NCBI GenBank assembly: GCA_019828545.1
Contig: JACVRA010000210.1
Span: 124,531 to 188,530, forward strand
Direction of reading: 5' to 3'
From: Paracamarosporium sp. OC-R06-R3
Taxonomy: Eukaryota; Ascomycota; Dothideomycetes; Pleosporales; Didymosphaeriaceae
DNA: 64,000 nt
The notes beneath the pieces were generated by a model. That model searched no databases and had not been told where the DNA came from. It saw only the letters and a list, made by a program, of their open reading frames with translations. The position numbers and the translations under genes are program-made. Below, piece after piece: positions 1 to 11,402 of the stretch (positions are counted from its first letter, which is position 1; each line of letters begins with the position of its first letter).

Positions 1-2
1 GC

Positions 3-746
3 ATGTACAACCCAACCGGCATGACCACCTATTTCGATAGATTCTTCAATCTAATAACGAAACCGTATCAGAAATTGAAAGGAAACACAAGCTATCTTCC
101 GCGGACCCCGGGAAGGTACAATGCCGAGGATTATCCTGGCTGTTCCGATCGCCTCGAAGGTACGAATGAATTCGTACATCCTTCGGTACGGATTCGCTAC
201 CTGTACAGTGGTCCCGGACTAGACGATAGATATGTCTGGAGTTGCCATGCTCTGACAGGACAGAACGGTTACCAACTCCGGTACAACAAAGGCCCAACCC
301 AACCTGACCTAGGCCGCCAGCGGAACCAAAGCAAGGTCAGGTATCAGTGCGTAGGGGGAACAGTCGAACTTTACTACGATAAACCGCCAAAGAATAGGGA
401 AATCACGTTGGTCCGCGTAGAGCAGCCTAATTGGTTTAAAACGGGATTCGACAAAGCAATGTCGGAACTTCTCCCTCCACCGACAAGCGGCTGGTACTGG
501 TCCCTGGCAGACAATGTGAAAGTATTGGAAGAAGAACATTTGGGAATATGGGAGCAGAAATTCATACATATCAACAACATACTGCTAAAGGAGCAGGCAG
601 GTGTAAAGCGGACAATAACGGGGACAGAGGTAGTTAATACGGTCCCCCGATACAGGCTCAGGGAGGGGGTTGAGGTGCCTCAAGGATATCTGAGAGAGTA
701 CACGTCGACACTCGGCGACGTTACTAAATGGGATAATTGGAGGTAG
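3..746 (+). CDS. Hypothetical fungal protein (possibly 5'-incomplete)
   Basis: An uninterrupted 247-codon frame ends at a TAG at 744-746. The first ATG lies only 2 bases inside the window, so the true start or an upstream exon may be missing. The product is soluble and rich in aromatic residues, Arg and Pro, with no obvious signal peptide or membrane segment. I recognise no catalytic motif or named domain. Codon use looks like that of a real gene, and the shorter antisense frames overlapping it look like shadows. The function is unknown. Confidence 0.55.
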   Translation: MYNPTGMTTYFDRFFNLITKPYQKLKGNTSYLPRTPGRYNAEDYPGCSDRLEGTNEFVHPSVRIRYLYSGPGLDDRYVWSCHALTGQNGYQLRYNKGPTQPDLGRQRNQSKVRYQCVGGTVELYYDKPPKNREITLVRVEQPNWFKTGFDKAMSELLPPPTSGWYWSLADNVKVLEEEHLGIWEQKFIHINNILLKEQAGVKRTITGTEVVNTVPRYRLREGVEVPQGYLREYTSTLGDVTKWDNWR

Positions 747-1269
747 GGTTACCTTTCAATCCATCTCACCCTACCCACGGCCACGGGTCCGGCCCGATCC
801 GCACAGTTTACGGTATCGCGTTAGGGGTTCATGCCCACATTAAGAAGAAAAACAAGCGGGATCCGTTGATATTCTCTGGCCCGATCCATTAGCTTCAGCG
901 TACCTACACAGAAAGTACTTGATTAGAATCTTACCCGCACATCTTGAAATCGCTCGGCTCCAGCGCGGTAGACGTGCCCAGTGACATTTGTTATGACTTA
1001 GGGTTGAGAGCGATACGTGAAGGTTCAATTGCGTCCCCGGACGCTAGCTTGTCACCTCTCAGTAAGCCGCCGCCGACGTCGCTGCGCGAAACGCCTAGTG
1101 TATGAAGTAATATATATTCGTGGAGTGGCTGCTTGAGGGACTGTGCTGTCAGATTGACTGCTGCCAGTGGCATCCCCGAGACCAAACTTGCCGTAGCTCA
1201 GACCACTATCCAACTAAGAATCACTACTTCGTCCCTATGATGCATGAATCCTATGCATTGTTTGATCCA
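747..1269. other. Gene-free stretch
   Basis: No convincing reading frame was seen. GC content is moderate and there is no strong AT skew. It separates the first ORF from the repeat-derived block that starts near 1270. Confidence 0.4.
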
Positions 1270-2082
1270 CGACGGCATATTCAAGGTGTGTCGTGATGCC
1301 TCAGGTTCTCATCGCGAGAAATATTCGAGAGCTTTATCCACATGTTCAAACTCATCCTCGCAAAGCGGCCTTGGTTTCAACGGAGCATTAGAAGACAAGA
1401 CCAGCATGGCCGTTACTATTCTTAAGATCCCATTAAAGACGGGTAGTCCTCTGCTTTTGATCTCCGATTCATCAAGAGTGGTCGCGACTGCCGGATTTAG
1501 ATAGGGCAGGTCATCATCTCCTAATCACCAAAATGTGGAGGTATGGTCATGCTTTAGGGCATCCAGCATCATACGTTCGTTCTCGAAATAAGCTTAGCCC
1601 TCATGGTTGGAAAACCGGTTGAGAGTGAAGCATTGAGACTCAACGTCCCTATCAGCCTCTATGGATCCGTTAATTGAACCAATCGATGAAGATAGATACT
1701 TTAACACGTACTAAAGTTTCACGACCGCCTTCCCCGCTACTTAATACGACTTTAGAAACTTCTTCAGCTGTTCCTAAACCTAGCAGATCTGCCTATAGAT
1801 TAAATTTTAAAGGCAAGACAAACCTAGAAGTATAGAAGAAGACTCTGCTCTTATATAGTAAGCTACTTTTATACTATTTATATATGCTTATAATATAGCC
1901 TCTTTTACATACTACATCCTTAATACTAAGTTATTTAGTTATATTGCTTTTATAATATTAATACTTAACGCATATACTTTACTCTAGAGCTAGTAATAGT
2001 ATTTAAAGCTAAGGCTAAAGTTTAGAATAACACTTTGTAAGCCGGTTCGACAAGGCTATCTTGAAAAATGTATGCACATCTA
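1270..2082. repeat. Dispersed element, copy A (RIP-mutated 3' part)
   Basis: Two blocks of this stretch recur in the window. About 1275-1410 matches about 10755-10890, and 1692-2082 matches 8757-9102. In the second block copy A differs from copy B mostly by C-to-T and G-to-A changes, and its middle (about 1800-2030) has become very AT-rich with many TpA steps, which is the RIP pattern. The right end is sharp: A and B are identical through the 12 bases ending at 2082 and 9102 and then diverge completely. On the minus strand, blocks A and C translate with similar residues (AMLxLS...ALK), suggesting a former coding sequence. I could not identify the element family. Confidence 0.7.
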
Positions 2083-2192
2083 CGGAAGATGGCGACATCC
2101 TGGCTCTTTCCCATGAGGCTGGCCAGCTTTGGGTACCCTTTTGCTTTCCATTGCTCCATCCTGGCCTTCAGCTCTGGAGACAGTGTTGTCAT
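2083..2192 (-). pseudogene. Truncated N-terminus of a DUF6594-type protein
   Basis: Read on the minus strand from an ATG at 2192, about 37 codons give an N-terminus ending in YPKLASLMG...VAIFRR. This resembles the start of fungal DUF6594 membrane proteins, where a YPxLAxxMG...AIFRRF segment is normal. Similarity stops exactly where repeat copy A begins (2082), and the frame then runs into repeat sequence and stops. The rest of the gene, including the membrane helices expected in this family, is absent. The most likely history is an insertion or recombination at the repeat end. Confidence 0.55.
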
Positions 2193-2656
2193 TCTGGAGG
2201 GCGATTTTGCATAAAATATTGATAACAAAAATGGTACAAAAGAGAGGAAGAAGGTCGTTAGAAATGCGGGGTCTCGACTAGGCTCAGCAGTATGAAGCGC
2301 AGGTAGCAAGTCGTTAGCGATCGCGGCTTCACTCTCCCAGGCAGCAATATCAACTGGGTCAGCAAGGGCTCCGCCGAACGCTGACCAGTGATGCCATTAC
2401 CTCGACGACGACAGGAAGCGTTAAACTATGTACAGCAGGTGGGGTAAGCCCTTACCGATAGGACAGCTCAGCGCGAAATAGTGTTGCACAGCATGCAAAG
2501 GTGAAGCGGGATTTGTCATATGCAACCGAATTGTGGTGTTTCCGGCCTTGGATCAATCTAATATATTTGCGCATACCCTCAGCCTTTTCTCGAACCCTCC
2601 ACCCACCCTTCTCTCTTCCAGTCTCAAGAAATATATCTCACTTAGGTTCTCAAGCT
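2193..2656. other. Upstream region of truncated fragment and of the next gene
   Basis: This interval lies between two divergent starts, the minus-strand DUF6594-type fragment and the plus-strand gene at 2657. A pyrimidine-rich tract around 2590-2630, just before the ATG at 2657, is compatible with a fungal 5' UTR. Nothing else was recognised. Confidence 0.35.
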
Positions 2657-3960
2657 ATGTCTATCGCTACCCCGGAGCCTATTCCCGAAAGGAGTATTGA
2701 AGCGGACCCTGTATCGTTGTTCGGTCTAATAGCGAGCATCAAGCAGTTGGCAGTTGAAGGCCAAGGTCTCTCTGCTAGTTATCCTGAATTCGGGAAACGA
2801 ATCCATGAAATCGAAGTGCTTGTTCTTATACTTCAAGAAATCTTCAATACCATCAAGGATTACGGTACGCTACCCGAGAGTTTCATGGCGGCAACACGAG
2901 TATGCAGCAACCGCTTCATGGATGTGGCGAACATTCTGCGTGGGCTGGAAGTCATGTATGGGAACGATAATCTCCGAGCGACGATGGGAGTACACAACCT
3001 CAGATCGTTAGAAGGCATCGAATATCTGGCTTTTCGCGATTCTGTGCTACTCCTGCGTGATCTTGCCTCTGAGTGAGTATAGCTCAACTAGAGATTGTCT
3101 ATTTCTAATGTGGCTCTGTAGCTTGAAAACGAGTAACCAATTGAGAGACATGAGGTAGACCGCCGTTAGCCCAACATGCCAATCACACCAGAATAGCTAG
3201 CTGACCTTAACAGTATTCATCTCTCCAAACTTGTAGCTTCCGAATTCGACAGCGAACCCGCTACAGTGCCAGTCTCTAGGCCCGACGACAAACACACAGC
3301 GGCCGATTGGACCCCTCAACGATACGCAAAGGAAGCTCATGTTGCTGTCGAGACGCCAGTGCAAACGGATACCAAAGAGAAGGGCAAGATCCGTAAAATC
3401 CTTGTTACGTTAGCACAATGGAACTTCACTGCAGATGTGACGCTTGTCCTCAACCTCGAACAGCCTCATGGTCTCAGATACATCCCGGTGCGCGCGAAAG
3501 CAGATACAGGCTGTGACGTAAATCTCATCTCAACAAATGTGCTACACCGTGCAAACATACAAGAGAATCAGTGCAAACTTCTAGACGAGAAGATCGAACT
3601 CACTGGAATTAGAAACACTTCCCACATACTGGATAGGAATTATTTGAACCGCGGCATGAAATCCCGGGTCGCCGATTTCTATGTCATGAAGAGTGATTTG
3701 TTCGACATCATTCTCGGAGCAGAGACATTGGGGGCTCCCAGAAACACGGCGTTTCCTCTGCAAAAGCCTTCCCAATCCAGAGGTACATAAAGATGTGATT
3801 GCTTCTATCGCTGGTAAGACGTGCGCTAACTTCATCAGACCAACAAAAAAAGATTGACGCAGAGCATAAAGCAGCTAAGAATGGAGCGCAGAAGGCGGTA
3901 GAAGAACGACGCGACGCAACCATCGCATCTCTAACAGAGAAATACACATCCAAAGAATGA
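2657..3960 (+). CDS. Retropepsin-like aspartyl protease domain protein
   Basis: Four exons fit by splice signals and phase: 2657-3072, 3122-3154, 3214-3782 and 3839-3960, giving 379 aa. Residues about 10-140 form a helical N-terminus of the DPVSLFGLIASIK type, loosely like the N-terminal domains of fungal STAND proteins. The C-terminal half carries an aspartic-protease core: an ADTGCDVNLIS motif with the catalytic DTG, followed about 70 residues later by DIILGAETLG, the ILG flap partner of retropepsins. A charged, coiled-coil-like tail ends the protein. No reverse transcriptase or integrase is nearby, so this looks like a host gene or a domesticated protease and not an intact retroelement. 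I chose the ATG at 2657; an in-frame upstream extension to 2501 reads like UTR. Substrate unknown. Confidence 0.7.
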
Positions 3961-5635
3961 ATTTCAACTCAGCCTCCTAGGGATAGCATGTCGACCGACG
4001 CAACAAGTATCACCGCCTCGTCGACTTCTGCTTCGCAGGATTCAGCGAGTCCGCACGACAATCTCCCAGCATCTGGTCCCTGAGCTGCAATAGGAGAAGG
4101 TTGGGGAAACTGTAATGGCCAAAGGAGGAGCGCCTGTTTCGTAAGCAGAGATAGGGAAAGGAGGGGAACATTTCGATTGCCAGGAACCCATAATACTAAA
4201 CTCCTATACACTATACAGCCGAAGCAGAGTTTGATAAATTGCTTTGATCCTTTTGGGCGCCTGCATGATAATAAGCCGATGGCAGTTTTCCTAGGGCGCA
4301 ACAAGTAAGCGACAAAGCCATGCTGCATGAGCGTACAATTACACCTCTACTATTACATCGGTCTCGTAACTCCCAGGTCCTCTTAAACGTAGAGAACTAG
4401 ACAGCATCAGCTGCTCCTACACCATCGGAAGTGGTAGTGGTAGGCAAAGGACCTAACTAATAAGACCAACCCATCAATAGCCTATACCACCCTGTTTTTC
4501 GAGGAAGCATGCAGAAATTAAAATAACACAATTAGGGCAAGATGTGTGTTACATCTGTGCTGCAATACGATTACAGTCTAGGTAATTATGCGAACAACAA
4601 CAATAAGAATAACCTTCAGTAAAGTAATTCCAAGGACTTCACTTATATATATAATATAGATTATAATACTAATATAGATCAGTAGTTACCTAAATAGAGG
4701 GAAAGAAAGACAAAGTTCACATTTATAAGATCCGAGACGAACCACTCATACATAATCGTAGGACGGTCACATAGGGCAGATCTGGCCAAGCTACTCTTTT
4801 CCTCGTAAATCATTAACCACTGTAGTGCTTACAAGACTCGTTCCCCCGCTACAAACTGTCACCCCCTAGTCTTAAACTACGGTACGACATGACAAGATTC
4901 AGCATTGTTACCTGGATTCATAGGATATAGCCGGGATCGCTAGACTATATTCTATGGCCACTCATCGAGGCGGCCATACCTATTCAATTCGAGTACTATT
5001 ACCCGGATGTAATATTGGATGCCTAGGGCAATTGTCCGATATGCCATGAGAACTTGCTCCAGTAAGGCTTCCAGCTTCTTGCTTATTCCCAGGCTAACAA
5101 TACAGTGGTCCAATAAAAAAACATCTTCTTCAATGTTGTAAAGCAACTAAGAGCAGCGCAGCCGAGAGTAGTATAAGAATTCACGGCAGTGATGGATGGC
5201 AATGTCGTTGGGATGACTGTTCAGCTGTTTTCAGTGATTTCAAGCTCTTTACGTTGCACACGAGCAGCTATACTGATTCACAGCTGGCAAAGTGCATGTG
5301 AAATTCTTGCAGTTACTACAAGGCCGACGATATACACGCACATCTACTAGAGTTTCACTCAGTCTACACTGACCGCACTGCCCCAATAAATATCAGGTTT
5401 TGTTTTCAGTGCAGTGAGTGGTTGCACTCAAAGTGTGAGTGGACTGATCATGTTAGGCTCTACTCCAAGGCTGTCACACAAACATACGGTCCAATATTTG
5501 TGAATGGTCTGATGGCTACTCCTGGGCGCTTTTCGTACTGCGCCATGGCAGGACTATACGATGAATTTAACAAAAATCCGATATTCATCATATGAAGTGC
5601 TCTCTTCCACCACTTTACATGTTTCCGAATAGTAG
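3961..5635. other. Gene-free stretch with AT-rich, RIP-like patch
   Basis: No gene was recognised in 1.7 kb. Around 4640-4690 the sequence becomes strongly AT-rich with repeated TATA/TAAT steps, consistent with RIP-decayed DNA. Short frames here have no recognisable content. Confidence 0.4.
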
Positions 5636-7234
5636 CTATTGACGTTCCATCTCCACATGCTCTCTGTGAATCTGCTGGATAGATACGGGACAAGCAACTT
5701 CGATCTCGAGTTCCAGAATCAGGATTGCTTCCCCGTGAGAACGAATTTGCGAAGGCGTCAGCAGTTCATTCTCGATCTTCAGATGTCCGACGTCATTGGC
5801 GTGTGCCACATCTTGCCACTCCTTCACTACAAGTCCCTTGAGCTCAAAGTGCCAATTAGCCCGCCACACAATTTTAGCCTGGCGACGATTTCTGTTAATG
5901 TTGTATCTAAACAAAGCAGCATAGCCTTTTCCTCCATTCCAGAGTTCCATGGTTTGAAGTTTTGGCATTTTCCTTACCGTCCCGGCCGCCGAGTAAAGCA
6001 CATGCTCAATTTTCCTTAGATCGTTATGTGGGTCAAGATCTTGAGAAGTGAGTGCCAGCGTTTGGAGGTGTTCCCATACCCAATCTCTACGCACACTCCA
6101 GAATAGTCTGGCGTCTGTCATAAAAGCGACAGATAGATGTTGGAGACCAAGGCTTGCCTCAGCGAGTGCTCTGGTCAACTGTGCGCTTACAATTCGGATA
6201 GCCCTTGTATACTGATAACCCGAGAAGAGGTCGACTTGCTGAGTGATTGCTGTCCCAAGAACAGGGTGTACTGGATGTTCAAGTACATATACCGGGTTGC
6301 GAGGGTCGTATGCTTCACTGAAGTCCTCAAATATAGTCATCTTTTTCAAGTTATTGGGAATGAGAGAAGGGGAGACTAAATCCGTCCAGCCTATAGAGAG
6401 AAGTGAGTAAGTCGTGCCACACGAAATGCATATAGTATTGAAAGTGTATCAACACTTACGCTCATCAGTATCCATCTCGATCTCATTCACTCCTGCGCTC
6501 CATGGTTCAATTACCAGATCTTCTAAATTTGGAAAGTGGGCTGATAGCCGGCTAATAGCAATTGGATCCCACCGACGTCGTGTCTGCCGTCGTAACAGAG
6601 GGCGGGTAACGCAAAATACCTGGGGTACAGAAGCCCAAAACTCTTCACCGCTTTCTGAAGTCTCATGTCCCGAAGCATCCAAATCCGTAAAAAAGAACCC
6701 TCCAAAGATTCTGTCAACAGTACTGAGGGATGGCGGCGTGCTGTGTACTGGAACGTGGTGTGACGCCTGCCCCCTCATTCTGTTTCGGCTGAGCGCGTTG
6801 GCGGGCTCAAAGCGTATGTACTTGAAGTAGTGTTCTGCATCAGAGGGAGAATAGATACTGAGGTCGAGCGTCATATCTCCACTATGTGAACGTTTGCTGA
6901 GAGTTTGGAACATTGTATGGATGCCATCCTTGATAGCGACTGTGGCGGCCCTATGCTCATCCTCTGATTCATAATAGTTGCAGTCTGAGCAGTCGTAACT
7001 CTGGAGCTCAATCGAATACCATATATACTTGATCAGGCTAAGGTTTCGTTTTGCCATTATGCTGTTGAGCGTCGGAACATCCTGAGCTGTAAGGCTAAGC
7101 GAGTGAAAATTTAGCTGTTCAATAGTTGTTTGCCACTCCCGACACACTGTGGCGTACTGTGCTATGTTGTCCTTACTGGCCAAGTGCTCCAGTATCATGG
7201 CCTCGATCTCTGCGGGTAGCGATGTTCGGTCCAT
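5636..7234 (-). CDS. F-box-like protein, DUF6546 type
   Basis: Two minus-strand exons, 6460-7234 and 5636-6390, join in frame across a 69-bp intron (donor GTAAGT, acceptor ATAG) to give 509 aa. The N-terminus has an F-box-like pattern: LPAEIEAMILEHLA, then YATVCREWQ. The body continues with IELQSYDCSDCNYYE and LSxxFPNLEDLVIEPW, a layout I associate with fungal F-box proteins carrying DUF6546. Such proteins are presumed SCF ubiquitin-ligase adaptors, though the substrate is unknown. No signal peptide or membrane segment is seen. The start is the first ATG directly before the F-box. It is the only intact gene between two repeat-rich stretches. Confidence 0.75.
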
Positions 7235-8064
7235 CGCGAAGGCGGGGCAGGGGAGTGTCGATAAAGCTCAAGTTATTCCACGAAAACTTCAAGACGTATT
7301 TGAACTGGCGGCGATTTCGTGAGGGTTGCTTTTACTAACTTACCTGGCTTATCAGATTAAAAAGGAGCGATATTGCAATTCTGTTGCGACGCAGTCTCTT
7401 TTGGAGCGAGCGGCAAAGACGCTTCATTATCTCGTTCATATATGTAAGTAGCTAGGTAAAGTAAGAACAACAACAAGGCTGTATTGCTATCTGCAGAAAA
7501 GAGTGTGTAGTGTAAGTGAGTCAGTGAGAAGTCTCCCTGAGAAGGNNGTCCGTGCACTAGGTGGTGCCTGCCTTATAGAAATTATGTGACGTAGTTACAA
7601 TATATATACCTCTCAACGAGTAGCTTCTTTACCTGCTCTATTCTTTTGGTGTACCATAGAACCATGGTTCAGATCCAGAGCAAATCAAACGGTCATCTTT
7701 TATAAGCACAAAACCATTAGATGGCCTGCATATTCTTTTTTTTTTGAATCGATTGGAGCTCGTAAATAACATTAGAAGATCCTCCGCTACTAAGAAAATA
7801 AATAATTATTGCGGCTTTACACGTATTTCGCCACAAAGCCCAAGCTGTTGGATCATTAGTATATAAATGCAAAAAAAATCATATCTTTCACATACGACCA
7901 TAGGACCTTGAAAACAGAGCTTCCCGTTCGCTCAGCTGTACTTAAGCAGGGTACCGGCGGATTAGTAGTTAAGTCGGTGACGATTAGCGAATACCCGCTG
8001 TTGTATGTTTTTTGTTTTCTTTTCCTCTTTTGTTCGATCTTGGCGCCGGGCAGGGCTGGCGCAA
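7235..8064. other. Gene-free stretch including two undetermined bases
   Basis: This is the upstream region of the F-box-like gene, with no gene recognised. Positions 7546-7547 are N, so the assembly is uncertain at that point. It contains a T tract at about 7737-7744 and moderately AT-rich sequence. Confidence 0.5.
7546..7547. other. Undetermined bases (NN)
   Basis: Two N characters in otherwise continuous sequence. They may be simple miscalls or a closed scaffold gap of unknown true length. Confidence 0.95.
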
Positions 8065-9102
8065 GAGTGCACCAAGCATGTAGGATGGCAAAAACTATAT
8101 CAAGCATAGATATTGGGAAAAGGTTACGACCGTCGCGCTCTGGGATAGGATTTGTGACGACTGTGCTGAACAACAAGGCAATTGTAGTAGAGATGCGAGT
8201 GAGGGCCTCGACGCATTGCGAGCATTGACAATTCGTGCACGCAGTTCATCGCAGACGATGTGCTTAAGTGATTCCGAGAGATCGGAATGAAGGCGTTAAC
8301 GGAGAAACAGATTGACTAGGCGCTAAGGCCTTTCATATCGCGATAGTATTCGCGCCGCACACGCGTCGCGTCGATAGCGCTTGAGGACACTATAGGTAGT
8401 AACTGACACCAAGCACGGCACGCTGCTTAGACACATGAATGGATCTGTCTTGGGGGTCTGTGTGACCAAAATCGCATTCCTAAACAGTATCGACTAGCGG
8501 GAGTTAACGGGATTTCGTCAGGGTGCACAGGCTAAAGCGGTCAGGTATCCACATCAGTCGTCAAGCGCGCCACAACACAGAATCATCCGTCTTCCTATAA
8601 TCCGTCTTGTACCGTATGATGCGAGTCGTGATACTCATTGGCGCTACTTGAATGCTGAAGTGTGACGTATACCTAAGCTCTAGTACAGCTAAGGGCATGG
8701 AAAGTGGAGGCAATTGCGCACGGATTGACTTCCCTGCTGGTCAGGTTTGTGCTTGTATAGATACTTTAACACGTACTGAAGTTTCACGACCGCCTTCCCC
8801 GCTGTGCAACACGATTTTGAAGACTTCTCCAACTGTTCCTGAACTTAGCAGATCCGCCTATGGATCAAATTTGAAAGGGAGGGCGCACGTGGAAGCATGT
8901 AGAAAGGCGCTACTCCTATCTGGCAAGCTGCTTTTGTACCATCTGTGCGCGCTCGTAGCACGGCCCGTCCCGCAGACTACAACTCGTTGAGTTACGTTGC
9001 TTTCGCGACATCAGCACCTTGCGCATACATTTTACTAAAGCTTAGAATGAAACTTCGCAAATCGATTCGCCAAGGCTGGTTTGAAAAATGTATGCACATC
9101 TA
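8065..9102. repeat. Dispersed element, copy B (least mutated copy)
   Basis: The left part (about 8065-8756) aligns with copy C at about 10016-10745, and the right part (8757-9102) aligns with copy A at 1692-2082. Copy B lacks the middle block present in A and C, so it carries an internal deletion with its junction near 8756. Base composition is normal and CpG is retained, so this copy has been far less affected by RIP than A or C. Stops occur in all frames and no protein domain was recognised. The right boundary at 9102 is shared with copy A. Confidence 0.65.
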
Positions 9103-10015
9103 GTGTATGGTTTAAGGATTAGATTTTGTAGTTGGTGGGTTGCGCCCGCAAAGGTTGAGATAGTACCAAAGGGTGAGTACGTGCGTCCATCATACTTCAT
9201 CATGCTCACAGTGCCTAGAAATCAGAAAAGATCTCACATAAGGAGAAGGGGTACAAGGTTGATCAGTGAAAACATCACGTGGGTGGCTTTATTGCGACTT
9301 TGAGTCATGAAAGCAAGAAATTTCAACAGTGGGTCGGATGAAGATGTAATAATAGCGTCAATACGATGGACCGTATGATAAGAAGTGCAAAACAATGATG
9401 AAGAGGAGACATGTCTTGGTACCGAACATCAGGCACATGATGAGGATCTCGGATCCCTGTTCTGACGCGGTTAGAATTTCTTATATATCGTGTCCTGTTT
9501 CAGCTAGTAATATCGTTCAGAGAAATCTCCGCTACCCCGTCATATACGTCTAAGCTCAAACCAGCTTAAAGGACATCCAAGGATCCACACAATTCCTTCT
9601 ACCTATAACTTAGCAGCTGTCGTCAGATAAAGATCAACCACTCACCAAATACAACGGTGAGGATGATGGCGACCTCGGAAGGGCTCCAGAAAAGCGATGC
9701 GTCATTGAGAGAGGGTAGCTCGTGACACCTAAAACAGTTGAAGCGGAGAACAACGAACATGGGACAGTGGTACAGGAAAGTTTCCAGATACGTGACGGTA
9801 TGAAGCCATCAGCCTCGATGTCAGCCATGTGGACGAGAACCTAACTTCTAGGAAGGCTCCAACAGCTGTAACTGCAGTCCAATTGAACACGTCTATCCAT
9901 GATGTTACATACGCTACTGGGGCAGTACGTCGGTGTGAACATGTCAGCGATCCACTAGTATACCCATACAGACGAGTCCCAAACCAACTGCAGGAGATTC
10001 CCCGCTACTGAGCGA
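9103..10015. other. Stretch between repeat copies B and C
   Basis: No gene could be supported. Short open frames on the minus strand (about 9640-9990) contain hydrophobic runs such as WTAVTAVGAF and VAIILTVVFG, possibly the remains of a membrane-protein gene, but stops break every frame. Confidence 0.35.
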
Positions 10016-10900
10016 GAAGAGTATCAACTATTAAGGGTAGCAAACACCATATTCAGCATAGGTATTGGACAAATATTGTAAGACAACTCAGTAAAATACC
10101 CAAAAGTAGCTAGTTGTGCCACATTCGACATTTCTCCGTCTTCCTGAGACGAGATCTATGACGGCTGTGGTGAACAACAAGGCAATTAAGGTGGAAATAC
10201 GAGTGGTAATCCTAGGGCCTTACGAGTATTAACAATCTATACATACAGTTTTTTTAAGAGGATATATATAAGTAATCTAGACAGATCTATGTAAATATGC
10301 TTAATAAAGAGATAAACTAATTAGGCGCTAGGGCTCTTTGTATTATGAGATTACTCATACCGCATCCATGACGCGTTAATAGCACTTAAGGACACTAAAT
10401 TGAGTAACTGATACAAGTACGGCACACTACTTGGTGGATAGATTTGTCATGGGGGCATATATGAATAAGAACGCGCTCCTAGACAGTTTTCACTACGTTT
10501 AGAGTATATAGTGGAAGTCAATGCGACCCCTTGAAAGTGTGCAGGTTGAAGCGATCAGCTGTTCACATCAGTCGTGAAGCCATGACACAGAACAGTCTGT
10601 CTTGTTGACACGATTTGTGTTACCCATTGACGCTGCATGAGTGATTGAATGACATCAAGTGCAGCTGGGGATATAGAAAGGGGAGTGGGTGGTGCAGATA
10701 TTGATTTCTCTGATCGTCAGATTTGCAATCTTGATCTGTCGAGTAATATTACTTCTTTATTCAAATTGTTTTACAATAACTTAGGTTCTTATTACGAGAG
10801 ACGTTTAAGAGCTTTATACACATGTTTAAACCTATCCTTGCCAAGCTGTCTTGCCTTTAATCGAGCAATAGGAGACAAGGCCAGCATGGCTCGTATTTTA
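10016..10900. repeat. Dispersed element, copy C (RIP-mutated)
   Basis: About 10016-10745 aligns with copy B (about 8065-8756), and about 10755-10890 aligns with copy A (about 1275-1410). Relative to B, copy C shows many C-to-T and G-to-A changes. For example, its 10255-10330 block is AT-rich where B (about 8235-8315) is not, while both retain the TTAAG-like and AGGCGCTA landmarks. Its order of blocks shows that copy B lost the middle segment. No intact reading frame remains. Confidence 0.65.
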
Positions 10901-11402
10901 CGACTCATTACTAGATCGAAAGCGCCCAGTTGTGACAGGCGCAACCTTAGCTGCCGTATTCCCGGAGATAATTGGGCCTGACCAAACACCAGTTCTTCTC
11001 TTGTTGTAATCCTTTGGTGTAGGCTTATACCAGGATTTCCAAGGCTGAATCTTAGCACCAGCCTTTTCTCTGTTGGTTGGAGGTTTGAACATTCTGGCAA
11101 GTATTAGATAGCATTTAACGATCCAATGTACTACTGACTCTTGATCTGCTGGAGTTATGATTCAAATGGTGATTCTGTTAATTTCGGAAGGGCAGCTGCG
11201 CGCGACGGTTCACGACAGCCTGGTACGAATTTATATCCATTAGATTTGAGGCTGGGCATGACCCCGCTCTACACACCGACTGCCGGTACTGTTCACTTGT
11301 TGCACGAGGATTGCGCAGCTGACTTTGGCCTCTTATCAGTTGCCACGCCACCATGCAGGCCTTCACCGTTTTTCTCCACTTTCATTCGCATCATTATCGG
11401 CG
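10901..11402. other. Upstream region of the NB-ARC/TPR gene
   Basis: No gene was recognised. A CT-rich stretch follows at about 11440-11490, which could mark a transcription start or could lie inside the first exon of the next gene. Confidence 0.35.

Noticed and set aside
2657..3960. Intact LTR retrotransposon around the retropepsin-like gene
   Set aside because: No reverse transcriptase, RNase H, integrase or flanking LTR pair is visible, and the gene has spliceosomal introns.
9634..10011. Possible membrane-protein exons on the minus strand
   Set aside because: Hydrophobic stretches occur in different frames with stops between; no family could be recognised.
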